Assembly (NCBI GenBank): GCA_019694315.1
Contig: JAIBCE010000044.1
Coordinates: 1-34,298 of the forward strand
Direction of reading: 5' to 3'
From: Sandaracinaceae bacterium
Lineage (GTDB): Bacteria > Myxococcota_A > Polyangia > Polyangiales > Sandaracinaceae
DNA: 34,298 nt
Made by a program: the position numbers and the translations under genes. Below, in pieces: positions 7,001-14,836 of the stretch (positions are counted from its first letter, which is position 1; every line of letters begins with the position of its first letter). Below the pieces are notes generated by a model. The model searched no databases. It was given only the letters and a program-made list of their open reading frames with translations, and was not told where the DNA came from.

Positions 7001-8731
7001 ATGTTCGAGCGACTCGAGTCGATCGAGTGGGATCGCTGGACGCACGCGTACGGATCCGCCACGGACCTTCCCGCGCTGATCCGCGCGGTGTCCGAGGAGA
7101 CGGCCGTCGAGCCCGACTCGGCGTTCGACATGCTCCAGGCGTCGATCAACCACCAGGGAATCGCCTCGCCCGTCGCGGCGCGCGTCGCGCCCTTTCTCCT
7201 GGAGCTGATCGAAGCACGTCAGGGTCCGGTGGCAGCGCTCTCCCTCCTGCTCGCGAACCTGTCGGCCGGCGGACGGCATGCGAGCCGGCTCCTCGGCGAG
7301 CCGCGGTGCACCGGCTGGTTGGGGGACGTGATCGAGCGCGCGCGCTCGAGCTACGAGGCGCTCCTCGCGAGCCCTCGGTCGGAGGAGCGAAGCGTCGGCG
7401 CGATCGGGCTCTCGTGTCTCGACTCGGGTCGCGAGCGCTCCGTCGAGCTGCTCCAGGCCGCGGTCGCCTCGGAGCCCAAGAACGGCGTCGCCGCGACGAT
7501 GCTCGCCTCGCTCCTCGCCCTCGAGCTGAGGGGCGCACCGTCGTCGCTCGCGCGCTTCGAGGCGCTGGCGTCCGAGCGCACGATTCGAGGGCTCATCGCC
7601 CACCTCGCCGCCGTTCGCCTGCGGCCTGCGCCAGCGTCGCTCGAGGCGCTCCTCGAGCGCACGAGGGCCGCTCGGCCGGTCGCAACCACGCTCCTCTACG
7701 GGGGTGGTCGGGTTCGCACGCTCGTCACCGAGGTGCTCGTCGACGACGCCTCTCGCCGCGCCGACGTGGAGGGGCTCACGCGGATCTTCGAGTCGCTCGA
7801 CATGGTCGAGGCACGCTCCGCTGCGCTCTCGGCGATCGTCCCACGCGCGCGGCGTCCGCTCGACCTGACGAGCCTCCCCTCGCCGTCGCGTGCGACGCTC
7901 GAGCGTCTCGCTCGGCACACCCAGCGCCTCTCGCGCGATCGCTTCGTGGCCGAGACCGACCTCGTCGATCATGGCGTGCTCTCACCCGCGCGGCAGCTCG
8001 GGCTCGAACCTCCGGGAGCGCTGGAGGAGGTCGTCGATGGGCGAGTCGTGTGGCAGGTGCTGCGTGACGCGCGTGATGGCCTGTGCGCGCTCGATCAGGT
8101 GACGGCGCTGGCCGCCTCGCTGCCCGAAGACCAGCGCGTTCAGCTAGTGACCGCGCTCCACGCGTCGCCGCGCCCGTACTCGCTGGGCCTCCGCTGGCCC
8201 GCGCGAGCCCGAGACGGATACGACGGGGTCCTCGAAGAGGAGAGCGCCTTCCTCTCGTTGACCGAGGCCGTGGCCCGCGCGCTCCCTCCGGCAGCGCTCG
8301 AGCGCTGGCTCGAGCGTCGTCAGGATGCCTGCCCTGGCGCCCTGCTCGCGCTCCCCTCGATCCCCGCGAGGCTCGAGCCCCAGCTCGTACGTGCGCTCTC
8401 GTGGCTGCACCTCGCTCCGCACCTCTCTCGGCGCTTGCTCCTCGGAGTCCCCGAAGCGCGTCGCGAGGCCCTCGTCCTCGCCCTCGGCTTCGATCTCCTC
8501 CTCTCGAGGCACTCCGAGCGCGGACACGCCTGCTTTCCACGCCTCGGCTGGCCGCTCGCTTCACTCGTCCCGACGCGAGCGGTCGCCGACCGCTGCGTCC
8601 GTGCGCTGCGCGAGCGACCCTTGCCACGTGGCTCGCCAGCGTTCGCGGAAGCCCGCGAGTGGCTCGAGCGCCTCTTCGCCAGCTTTCCTGACGGAGCGCG
8701 TGCGCTCGCGGACCTCTTCGCGCCCGACTGA
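7001..8731 (+). CDS. Large helical protein of unknown function
   Basis: A 576-residue, mostly alpha-helical soluble protein, rich in Leu, Ala, Arg and Glu. No catalytic motif, signal peptide or transmembrane segment is apparent. Successive amphipathic helices (for example residues 55-105, 120-190 and 380-560) suggest an alpha-solenoid of HEAT/TPR type, but no clean consensus repeat is seen, so this is a guess. The frame is open 88 codons further upstream, but that part overlaps the divergent phosphoesterase start and the inverted repeats. ATG 7001 is chosen, with TACGCT (6989-6994) ending 6 nt before it. It stands alone: a 365-bp gap follows. Confidence 0.7.
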   Translation: MFERLESIEWDRWTHAYGSATDLPALIRAVSEETAVEPDSAFDMLQASINHQGIASPVAARVAPFLLELIEARQGPVAALSLLLANLSAGGRHASRLLGEPRCTGWLGDVIERARSSYEALLASPRSEERSVGAIGLSCLDSGRERSVELLQAAVASEPKNGVAATMLASLLALELRGAPSSLARFEALASERTIRGLIAHLAAVRLRPAPASLEALLERTRAARPVATTLLYGGGRVRTLVTEVLVDDASRRADVEGLTRIFESLDMVEARSAALSAIVPRARRPLDLTSLPSPSRATLERLARHTQRLSRDRFVAETDLVDHGVLSPARQLGLEPPGALEEVVDGRVVWQVLRDARDGLCALDQVTALAASLPEDQRVQLVTALHASPRPYSLGLRWPARARDGYDGVLEEESAFLSLTEAVARALPPAALERWLERRQDACPGALLALPSIPARLEPQLVRALSWLHLAPHLSRRLLLGVPEARREALVLALGFDLLLSRHSERGHACFPRLGWPLASLVPTRAVADRCVRALRERPLPRGSPAFAEAREWLERLFASFPDGARALADLFAPD

Positions 8732-9096
8732 TCCGACTCTCTTCACCGCAACGGCTCCGCGTGATCGCGGGGGTGAAGCGTCTCGCTCATGGCGTGGCAG
8801 ATGTCGGCCGCGATGACGACAGCCCCGAGCACTGCGCGCATCACGGCGTGGCGTCGATCGGGACGACGGACACGGTCTGTCTCCGAGGCAGCGCCGCACA
8901 GCGCCGCGAGCTCCTCGCGTGCTCGGCGCCTTCACGCCCATCGAGCGCCCCGAAGCCGCGAGCCCGTGACCACGGGCGCCGACGTGTTCTTCGCCTCATC
9001 GCGGGGCTGGATCGCGGGTGACCGACGCGCTCGGCGATCCGTGGGCGACGACGCAGGGCGCCGGCGCGGCGCGCGCGGATGGCATGATTCGCCACG
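8732..9096. other. 365-bp intergenic stretch with no recognisable gene
   Basis: Short open frames exist on both strands but none has a start signal, recognisable motif or gene-like composition. I see no tRNA, strong hairpin or repeat. A CATGAT hexamer at 9083-9088 may be the -10 box of the following gene. Confidence 0.5.
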
Positions 9097-9999
9097 ATGA
9101 CCATCACGGAGCTCAGCACCATCGAGTCCTGGCAATCGACCTCCGCGACACGACGCGAGGAGATCGCGCGCGCCATCGCGACCGAGCACGGCCTCGAGCT
9201 CGAGCGCGTCGAGCCCTTCCGTCGCGAAGACCTCCCGCTGGCGTCCTACCGCGGCCTCGACGGTCTCTTCCGCTTCGTCCTCGTGCCCGGCGGCACCTTC
9301 GACATGGGGCTCTCGGACACGGAGCTCGAGCACCTGCGCGCGCTCGCCGAGCCCCACCGCGGCACGCCGACGTTCGACGCAGCGTGGGGCAACCTGTTCG
9401 CCGAGCCCTCGCCGTGGCGTCCAGTCACGCGCGTGCGCGTGGAGCCCTGTCTCTTCGCGCAGAACACGATGGGCGACTTCGCGCTCGCCGACTGGCGGCG
9501 ACAGATGGGCGAGGCGTTCGTGGGCGAAGGCGGTGACACCTCGACGCTGCCGGACGACCTCGAGGTCGCGTTCGCCGCGCACGGCTACCGCCTGCCGACG
9601 GAGGCCGAGTGGGAGTGGTGCGCGCGAGGCGGACGAAGCGGCGAGATCACCTACAAGGGCAACGTGGTGCCCGACGACAAGCACTACGGCAAGATCTCGC
9701 GCGAGCTCAACCGCAGCGAGTCTCCCGATCCCGATCGACATGCGCGGATCGGAAACGACTTCGGCCTCGTCGGCTTCGGCGTACACGCCGAGCTCTGCCG
9801 GAATCGATACGCGGTTCCCCCGGACCTCGCGCCCGCCGTGCGAACGTACGAAGACCGCGTGATCCGCGGGGGCGCGGGCGCCACGTACAAGTGGCAGAAC
9901 CCCGGCGAGTGGCAGATGTTGCTGACGGCCTTCCGTCAGCGCGCGGGGACAGGGCTCCTCGACGCCGTCGGCATTCGCCCCGTGCGCTCGGTGACGTGA
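9097..9999 (+). CDS. Formylglycine-generating-enzyme-like (SUMF1/FGE-sulfatase domain) protein
   Basis: A 300-residue protein with the C-type-lectin-like FGE fold. An N-terminal helical stretch (1-50) precedes the domain. Landmarks are LVPGGTFDMG (62-71), GYRLPTEAEWEWCARGG (163-179), the NDFGLVGFGVHAELCRNRY region (220-238, replacing the usual GNVWEWC), RVIRGGA (254-260) and the closing IRPVRS (293-298). The paired C-terminal cysteines of true sulfatase-activating FGE are not present, so this is more likely a family member with another role (such as the many ergothioneine-synthase-like or kinase-associated SUMF1 domains) than a sulfatase activator. There is no signal peptide. No sulfatase gene is nearby. 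The stop codon is 79 bp from the convergent gene at 10079. Confidence 0.8.
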   Translation: MTITELSTIESWQSTSATRREEIARAIATEHGLELERVEPFRREDLPLASYRGLDGLFRFVLVPGGTFDMGLSDTELEHLRALAEPHRGTPTFDAAWGNLFAEPSPWRPVTRVRVEPCLFAQNTMGDFALADWRRQMGEAFVGEGGDTSTLPDDLEVAFAAHGYRLPTEAEWEWCARGGRSGEITYKGNVVPDDKHYGKISRELNRSESPDPDRHARIGNDFGLVGFGVHAELCRNRYAVPPDLAPAVRTYEDRVIRGGAGATYKWQNPGEWQMLLTAFRQRAGTGLLDAVGIRPVRSVT

Positions 10000-10013
10000 G
10001 CGCGGAGCCGAGC

Positions 10014-10065
10014 GGTCGCAGGCTGCCGCCGGGAGTGAAGGACACCCACCACCACGAACGCCTCG
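10014..10065. repeat. 52-bp element just downstream of a minus-strand stop codon, copy 2
   Basis: Gap-free match to 5871-5922: 27 bp and 13 bp conserved flanks around a diverged 12-bp centre. It lies in the 79-bp convergent gap between the FGE-like gene and the gene at 10079, 13 bp past the latter's stop. Confidence 0.65.
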
Positions 10066-10078
10066 GTGTCGTTCAGCC

Positions 10079-10708
10079 TCATCGGCTCGCTCCCGGCGTG
10101 ATGCGGATCGTGAGGGTCTTGCCGCGGCGCGAGATGCTCGCCTCGCCCAGGCGCAGCGGGCGGAGCGCGGCGAGGATCGCGCGGTCCTCGGCCGCTTGCG
10201 CGCGGCTCGCGCTGGGTGCCTTCTGCTTCTCGCGGGTGGCGCTGGCCGCAGCGCGGATCTCGGCAGCGCTCGCGCGGCTCACGGGCTTGCCGGCGATCGT
10301 GGCGTCGCTCGTCACGAGGCTCACCGGGCTGTCGGCCTCCGCGGTGGCGGCGGCATACGTCACGAGCGCGTAGCTCTTCTCCTGCCCGAGCTCGATCGCG
10401 CGCTCGCGCGGGACCTGCTCGACGATGGCGATCAGCTTGAACGCCGTGCTCGCCGGCAGCTCGAGCACCTCCTTCACGAAGGCCTCGAAGCGCAGGCCAC
10501 GCGCCTCGTGCAGCGCCTCGTCGCGGATCGTCCGCAGCGCCTCGCCGATGTCGTAGAAGTCCTCGACGATGCGAGTCTTGCGGCGCTGGATGAGCGCCAC
10601 GAGCGTGGACAGCTTCTTCTCGCGCGCAGCGAGCGCCGTCTTCTTGGCCTGCCTCGCCTGCGTCACGAACGCCCCCGCCGGAGCCGCGCCCTTGCCTCTC
10701 TTGGCCAT
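10079..10708 (-). CDS. Helical DUF3102-like protein of unknown function
   Basis: A 209-residue basic, soluble protein. The N-terminus is Lys/Ala rich (MAKRGKGAAPAG). Residues 30-110 are helical, with an IGEALRTIRDE...FVKEVLELPASTAFKLIAI pattern resembling DUF3102-type proteins, where a helix-turn-helix-like segment follows an IGE-L-IR helix; this is recalled similarity, not proven. The C-terminal third is Ala/Arg rich and ends in a short beta-prone stretch, RRGKTLTIRI. ATG 10708 is supported by a promoter-like TTGAGT-17-GATGCT placed 6 nt upstream. Longer frames would read through the 21-bp repeat array and are rejected. The basic charge would suit nucleic-acid binding. Confidence 0.65.
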   Translation of the reverse strand: MAKRGKGAAPAGAFVTQARQAKKTALAAREKKLSTLVALIQRRKTRIVEDFYDIGEALRTIRDEALHEARGLRFEAFVKEVLELPASTAFKLIAIVEQVPRERAIELGQEKSYALVTYAAATAEADSPVSLVTSDATIAGKPVSRASAAEIRAAASATREKQKAPSASRAQAAEDRAILAALRPLRLGEASISRRGKTLTIRITPGASR

Positions 10709-10714
10709 GCCGAG

Positions 10715-10743
10715 AGCATCGACGAGGCGCGCCTGCCACTCAA
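10715..10743 (-). promoter_or_regulatory. Candidate promoter of the gene at 10708, adjoining a palindrome array
   Basis: On the minus strand TTGAGT (10743-10738) is separated by exactly 17 nt from GATGCT (10720-10715), which ends 6 nt before the ATG, the geometry of a leaderless promoter. The 21-bp palindrome array begins 10 bp upstream of the -35 box. Confidence 0.4.
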
Positions 10744-10753
10744 GGATCAGGTG

Positions 10754-10816
10754 CGCTCCAACCGCTGGAGGAAACGCTCCAACTGCTGGAGGAAACGCTC
10801 CAACTGCTGGAGAAAG
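10754..10816. repeat. 21-bp tandem repeat, array 1 (about 2.9 units)
   Basis: A partial unit (10754-10763) is followed by full units at 10764 and 10785 and a third truncated after 11 bp (10806). The unit is GCTGGAGGAAACGCTCCAACT, differing from array 2 at one base, which breaks one pair of the dyad. Confidence 0.9.
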
Positions 10817-10824
10817 AGGGGAGT

Positions 10825-11099
10825 GCTCTGCGGATCGAGGGGCAGAGCAGACGCGAGCATGCAGAGGCTCACGCGAGCCCCGTCGCGGCGCGTACCTCCA
10901 TGTTCTGTTCGATGGGGAGCTGAGAGGGACTGGCTCGCGCCTCTGACCTTGCGTCCGTGAGGCACGGGGATGTCGCGCTCTGCGGTTGGGTGGGCGGATG
11001 CGAGCGCGCAGAGCAGACGCGAGCATGCCGAGGCTCACGCGAGCCCCCGTCGCGGCGCGTGCCTCTATGTCCTCGCTCGATCCGGAGCAGGAACGGACT
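10825..11099. repeat. Dispersed intergenic repeat, copy B
   Basis: This is the same family as 5652-5868. A left-truncated unit (10825-10926) is followed by a second unit (10927-11094) carrying a 16-bp net insertion near 10986, and a third unit begins at 11095 (GGACTG) but switches after six bases into array 2 of the 21-bp repeat. It fills much of the 517-bp gap between the genes at 10079 and 11226; no coding gene is apparent there. Confidence 0.75.
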
Positions 11100-11224
11100 G
11101 TTGGAGGAAACGCTCCAACGGTTGGAGGAAACGCTCCAACTGTTGGAGGAAACGCTCCAACTGTTGGAGGAAACGCTCCAACTGTTGGAGGAAACGCTCC
11201 AACTGTTGGAGGAAACGCTCGACC
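11100..11224. repeat. 21-bp palindromic tandem repeat, array 2 (6 units)
   Basis: Units start at 11100, 11121, 11142, 11163, 11184 and 11205, an exact 21-bp period. Each is GTTGGAG-GAAACG-CTCCAAC plus one linker base (T, or G after unit 1), so every unit is a 7-bp dyad with a 6-nt centre, and neighbouring units also form a tight CTCCAAC-T-GTTGGAG dyad. The last right arm decays into CTCGACC. The array abuts the stop codon (11228-11226) of the minus-strand dehydrogenase gene. Confidence 0.95.
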
Positions 11225-11225
11225 G

Positions 11226-12854
11226 TCACGCTCGCTCGACCGCCGCGCCCACGCGGCGCGCGATCACGCGGCCGATGCGCATGCCGTCCATCGCGGCGCT
11301 CACGATGCCGCCTGCGTAGCCCGCGCCTTCGCCCGCGGGGTAGAGGCCCGCGAGATCGATTGCCTCGAGGCTCTCGCGATCGCGGGGCACGCGCACGGGA
11401 GCGCTCGTGCGCGACTCGGTGGCCACGAGCACGGCCTCCTCGGTCGCGTAGCCGTGCATGCGGCGATCGAAGGCACGGAGGGCCTCGCGCAGCTTCTTCG
11501 AGAACACCACGCCCGCGCCGTCGAGCACCTCGGCGACGTCGGCGGCGACGAGGCCGGGGAGGTAGCTCGTCTCGGGCACCGTGCTCGAGCCGCGGCCCGC
11601 GAGGAAGTCCGACACGCGCGTCGCAGGCGCCGCGAGATCGTCGCCGCCCGCGTGCATCGCGCGCACCTCGATCGCGCGCTGGAGCTCCACGCCACCCAAG
11701 GGACCCGTGAAGCCCGCCTTCTCCCAGTCGCTCGGCTCCACGCCCACGACGAGGCCCGAGTTCGCGAAGGGCGAGTCTCGGCGCGAGAGGCTCATGCCGT
11801 TCACCACGAGGCCGTCGGGCTCGGTCGAGGCGGGCACGATCCAGCCGCCCGGGCACATGCAGAACGAGAACACGCCGCGCCCCTCCACCTCGTGCGCGAG
11901 CCGATACGCAGCCGCGGGCAGCTTCGGGTGGCCGAAGTCGCGCCCGTACTGGATGCGATCGATGAGCGGCTGCGGGTGCTCGATGCGCACGCCGAGCGCG
12001 AAGGCCTTGGCCTCGAGGCGCACGTCGCGCTCGAGCAGCATGTGGAACACGTCGCGCGCGGAGTGGCCCGTGGCGAGCACCACGTGATCGGCCTCGAGGA
12101 TCTCGCCGCTCGCGAGGCGCACGCCCGCCACGCGTCGATCGCTGCCCGCGCCGCGGATCTCGAGATCGACCACCTTGCTCTCGAAGCGGAACGCCACGCC
12201 GCACGCCTCGAGGCGCTCGCGCATGGCGGTGATCACCTTGGGGAGCTTGTTCGAGCCGATGTGCGGGCGTGCATCGACGAGGATCGCCTCGGGCGCGCCG
12301 TGGAGCGCGAGCGTCTCGATCACGTCGCGCACGTCACCGCGCTTGTGCGCGCGCGTGTAGAGCTTGCCGTCCGAGTAGGTGCCCGCGCCGCCCTCGCCGA
12401 AGCAGTAGTTGCTCTCGGGGTTCACCGTGCCCTTGCGCTGCAAGCCCTTGAGATCGTGGCGACGCGGCTGCACTGGCTTTCCGCGGTCGAGCACGATCGA
12501 GCGCACGCCGGCGCGCGCGAGCTCGTACGCGCAGAAGAGACCCGCGGGCCCATCGCCCACCACGATCGCGCGCACGGGCCCCGCGCACTCCCGCGGCAAG
12601 GGGAGCCCGAGCTGCTGGTGATCGATCGCCTCGTCGGGTCGGAGCGCGAGCAGCACGTGGAACTTCACGCGCCCCTGGCGTGCGTCGATCGAGCGCTTGC
12701 GCACCGCGGCGAACGGGATCGCCTCGGGCTTCATGCGGAGCTGCTCTGCCGCGCGCGCCTTGAGCGACGCCTCGTCATCGGGCTCGTCGAGCCCGAGATC
12801 GAGCTCGATCTCCTCGGGGACCTTGCTGGTCCGCGCGCTCCGCGGTGTGGCCAT
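11226..12854 (-). CDS. FAD-dependent dehydrogenase (COG2509 type)
   Basis: A 542-residue flavoprotein of the uncharacterised NAD(FAD)-utilising dehydrogenase family. An N-terminal ~90-residue domain rich in acidic residues and helices precedes the Rossmann dinucleotide motif VVGDGPAGLF (98-107). The family hallmarks follow: CFGEGGAGTYSDGKL (151-165) and GEGAGYAGGIVSAAMDG (508-524). The length is normal for the family and no motif is missing. The frame extends upstream, but residues before MATPRS are arginine/alanine rich and overlap the divergent monooxygenase gene, so ATG 12854 is chosen; CATACT (12870-12865) lies 10 nt upstream. The substrate is unknown. The gene end directly abuts the six-unit 21-bp palindrome array, which would be transcribed into its 3' region. 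Confidence 0.9.
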   Translation of the reverse strand: MATPRSARTSKVPEEIELDLGLDEPDDEASLKARAAEQLRMKPEAIPFAAVRKRSIDARQGRVKFHVLLALRPDEAIDHQQLGLPLPRECAGPVRAIVVGDGPAGLFCAYELARAGVRSIVLDRGKPVQPRRHDLKGLQRKGTVNPESNYCFGEGGAGTYSDGKLYTRAHKRGDVRDVIETLALHGAPEAILVDARPHIGSNKLPKVITAMRERLEACGVAFRFESKVVDLEIRGAGSDRRVAGVRLASGEILEADHVVLATGHSARDVFHMLLERDVRLEAKAFALGVRIEHPQPLIDRIQYGRDFGHPKLPAAAYRLAHEVEGRGVFSFCMCPGGWIVPASTEPDGLVVNGMSLSRRDSPFANSGLVVGVEPSDWEKAGFTGPLGGVELQRAIEVRAMHAGGDDLAAPATRVSDFLAGRGSSTVPETSYLPGLVAADVAEVLDGAGVVFSKKLREALRAFDRRMHGYATEEAVLVATESRTSAPVRVPRDRESLEAIDLAGLYPAGEGAGYAGGIVSAAMDGMRIGRVIARRVGAAVERA

Positions 12855-13018
12855 GGCGGCGCGCAGTATGAGCGAGCCGCCGCCCGGATGCAGGACCTCG
12901 CGCGGCGCCTCACGCGCGCTCGGGCCTGGAGCGTCGTCGGCGGCGCGATGCGCCGAGGGTCTGCGTGGTCGTCGAAGAAGAGACCGCGCGCATCCCTCCG
13001 CGATCGCATACTCGCCCC

Positions 13019-14332
13019 ATGCGGCGCTCGTGCACGCTCGTGTTCCTCCTCGCCTCGAGCGGCTGCGGCCCCTCGGTCGAGACCCCGGACGCGCACGTCG
13101 CAGACGACGCCGACGCGCGGCAAGACACGGGGCCTGCGGGCGATGGCTGGGCCGAGGTCGCGCCGATCCTCGAGCGGCGCTGCGTGCCTTGTCATCGCGA
13201 CGGAGAGATCGGCGGCTTTGGGCTCGACACCTACGAGCGCGTCGCACCGCTCGCGCCGTCGATCGCGGGCGCGGTGTCGTCGGGGCGCATGCCGCCGTTC
13301 CTGCCGTCCGAGGACGATGGCTGCCCCTCCGTCGACGACTTCCGCAACGTGCCCGCCGCCGATCGTGCGCGCCTCGTCGGCTGGGCCGAGGCCGGCGCGC
13401 CGCGCGGCATCGGCGGCCCCGATCGCCTCGTGCACACGAGCGAAGGGCCGCTCGGTCCCGCGGATCGTCGCTTCGCGATGGAGCTCGCGTACACGCCACC
13501 GCCGCTCACCACGCGCGCCGACGACTACCGCTGCTTCGTGATCGATCCGCACGTGAGCGCGCCCTTCCCCACCGCGGCGATGAGCGTCGAGCCGGGCAAC
13601 CGCGCGATCGTGCACCACGCGATCACGTTCATGGTCGCGCCCGCGCAGGCCGACGAGGCACGTCGGCTCGACGACGCGGAAGAAGGCCCCGGCTACACCT
13701 GCTACGGCGGCGCGATGGTCACGCCCGCCTACGCGAGCGGGCTCTGGGTGCCGGGGGATGCGTCGGTGCTCGAGCCGCCGCGCGAGGACGTGGGCTACTG
13801 GTTCCCCGCGGGCTGGCAGCTGATCCTCCAGGTCCACTACAACGTGGAGCACGCGCACGGCGAGGATCGCTCCGAGGTCGTGGTGTGGGAGACGCCCGTG
13901 CCGATCGGCGAGGTGCCGCGCAACCTCCTCGTGGGCGACTACGACTTCGTGATCCCACCGCGCACGGCGCGCGTCGAGGGCACGGCGAGCGGATGGTTCA
14001 CGGCCGCGGGCACGAGCGACGTGCTCGGTGTGTCGGCCGCGGAGGGCACGATCTACGCGGTCACGCCCCACATGCACGAGCTCGGGCAGAGCCTGCGCGT
14101 GCAGCTCGTGCACGCCGACGGCACGAGCCAGTGCGTGCTCTCGATCCCCGCGTGGGACTTCCACTGGCAGGGTGTGTTCCGTCTGCACGAGGGCGTGCGC
14201 GCGGTGGCGGGCGACGAGCTGCGCGTGACGTGCGCATGGAGCAACCCCGACGGCGACGAGACGGTGACCTGGGGCGAAGGGACGAGTGACGAGATGTGCT
14301 ACGCGTCGGTGGCGCTCTACTCGGGGCGATGA
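13019..14332 (+). CDS. Lipoprotein: c-type cytochrome domain fused to copper type II monooxygenase domains
   Basis: A 437-residue exported protein. A signal sequence ends in a plausible lipobox SSGC (Cys16). Residues 44-130 form a small cytochrome c domain with one CVPCH motif (55-59) and a possible distal Met91 in GRMPPF. The rest resembles peptidylglycine monooxygenase-like (PHM) copper domains, with candidate ligands in the expected order: His199-His200 and His273 for one copper, His351 and His353 (PHMH) and Met426 for the other. Such fusions are frequent in Myxococcota and Planctomycetes; the substrate is unknown. The heme could feed electrons to copper. ATG 13019 gives a compact signal peptide; CATACT ends 6 nt before it. 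Confidence 0.85.
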   Translation: MRRSCTLVFLLASSGCGPSVETPDAHVADDADARQDTGPAGDGWAEVAPILERRCVPCHRDGEIGGFGLDTYERVAPLAPSIAGAVSSGRMPPFLPSEDDGCPSVDDFRNVPAADRARLVGWAEAGAPRGIGGPDRLVHTSEGPLGPADRRFAMELAYTPPPLTTRADDYRCFVIDPHVSAPFPTAAMSVEPGNRAIVHHAITFMVAPAQADEARRLDDAEEGPGYTCYGGAMVTPAYASGLWVPGDASVLEPPREDVGYWFPAGWQLILQVHYNVEHAHGEDRSEVVVWETPVPIGEVPRNLLVGDYDFVIPPRTARVEGTASGWFTAAGTSDVLGVSAAEGTIYAVTPHMHELGQSLRVQLVHADGTSQCVLSIPAWDFHWQGVFRLHEGVRAVAGDELRVTCAWSNPDGDETVTWGEGTSDEMCYASVALYSGR

Positions 14333-14371
14333 GCCGCGGCGCCCACGGCGCGCCAGGTCGATCGAGCAGGC

Positions 14372-14399
14372 TTGCGGCGCTCGGAATCGAACCTACTCT
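14372..14399 (+). promoter_or_regulatory. Candidate promoter of the FmdB-like gene
   Basis: TTGCGG (14372-14377), a 16-nt spacer and TACTCT (14394-14399), 21 nt before an ATG that has its own GAGG ribosome site. It is one of the few leadered promoter candidates here. Confidence 0.35.
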
Positions 14400-14420
14400 C
14401 CGGCCCTTCCGAGGATCCCG

Positions 14421-14768
14421 ATGCCGACGTACGAGTACCGATGTGACGGCTGCGGCCACGAGCTGACCGTCGAGCAGCGCATCACCGAGCCCAAGCTCAC
14501 GACCTGCCCCCAGTGCGCCGAGGAGAAGCTCGTGCGCCTCATCTCGGGCGGCAACTTCATCCTCAAGGGCGGCGGCTGGTACGCGGACCTCTATCACAAG
14601 CCCGCGGGCGGCAGCGGCAAGAGCGAGAGCTCGTCCTCGAGCTCGTCGTCGTCGAGCTCGTCCTCCTCGAGCAGCTCCTCCTCGAGCAGCTCCTCGTCGA
14701 GCACCTCGTCCACGACCAGCGGATCGAGCGGATCGAGCGGATCGAGCGGCTCGGGCAGCGCGAGCTGA
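14421..14768 (+). CDS. FmdB-family zinc ribbon protein with polyserine tail
   Basis: A 115-residue protein. Residues 1-60 are the FmdB/CxxC regulatory zinc ribbon: MPTYEYRCDGCG with Cys8 and Cys11, then Cys29 and Cys32 (TTCPQC), followed by the conserved ISGGNFILKGGGWY. The second half (about 66-115) is almost pure serine with some Gly and Thr, encoded by mixed TCG, TCC and AGC codons, so the tract is selected or drifting at protein level rather than a simple codon run. Most family members have a shorter tail. FmdB was named from a putative regulator of formamidase; the real role is unclear. GAGG (14411-14414) gives a reasonable ribosome site. The Ser-rich tail is likely disordered. Confidence 0.9.
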   Translation: MPTYEYRCDGCGHELTVEQRITEPKLTTCPQCAEEKLVRLISGGNFILKGGGWYADLYHKPAGGSGKSESSSSSSSSSSSSSSSSSSSSSSSSSTSSTTSGSSGSSGSSGSGSAS

Positions 14769-14836
14769 CGCCGACGCGACCGCGTGCGGAGGCGCGCGGG
14801 ACGATGCGGCGGGGACCGGCCGCCTCGGGGGGCCCT

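Noticed and set aside
10754..11224. CRISPR array
   Set aside because: Repeats are contiguous 21-bp units with a single linker base and no unique spacers; no cas gene is nearby.
11065..11224. LERFLQQ heptad repeats on the minus strand as a coiled-coil protein
   Set aside because: The heptads arise because 21 bp is seven codons; the frame lacks a start signal and is separated from the dehydrogenase by its stop codon.
10986..13541. Plus-strand open frame of ~851 codons containing VGGNAPT repeats
   Set aside because: It passes through the 21-bp array, which is open in all frames, and then runs antisense to the FAD-dehydrogenase.
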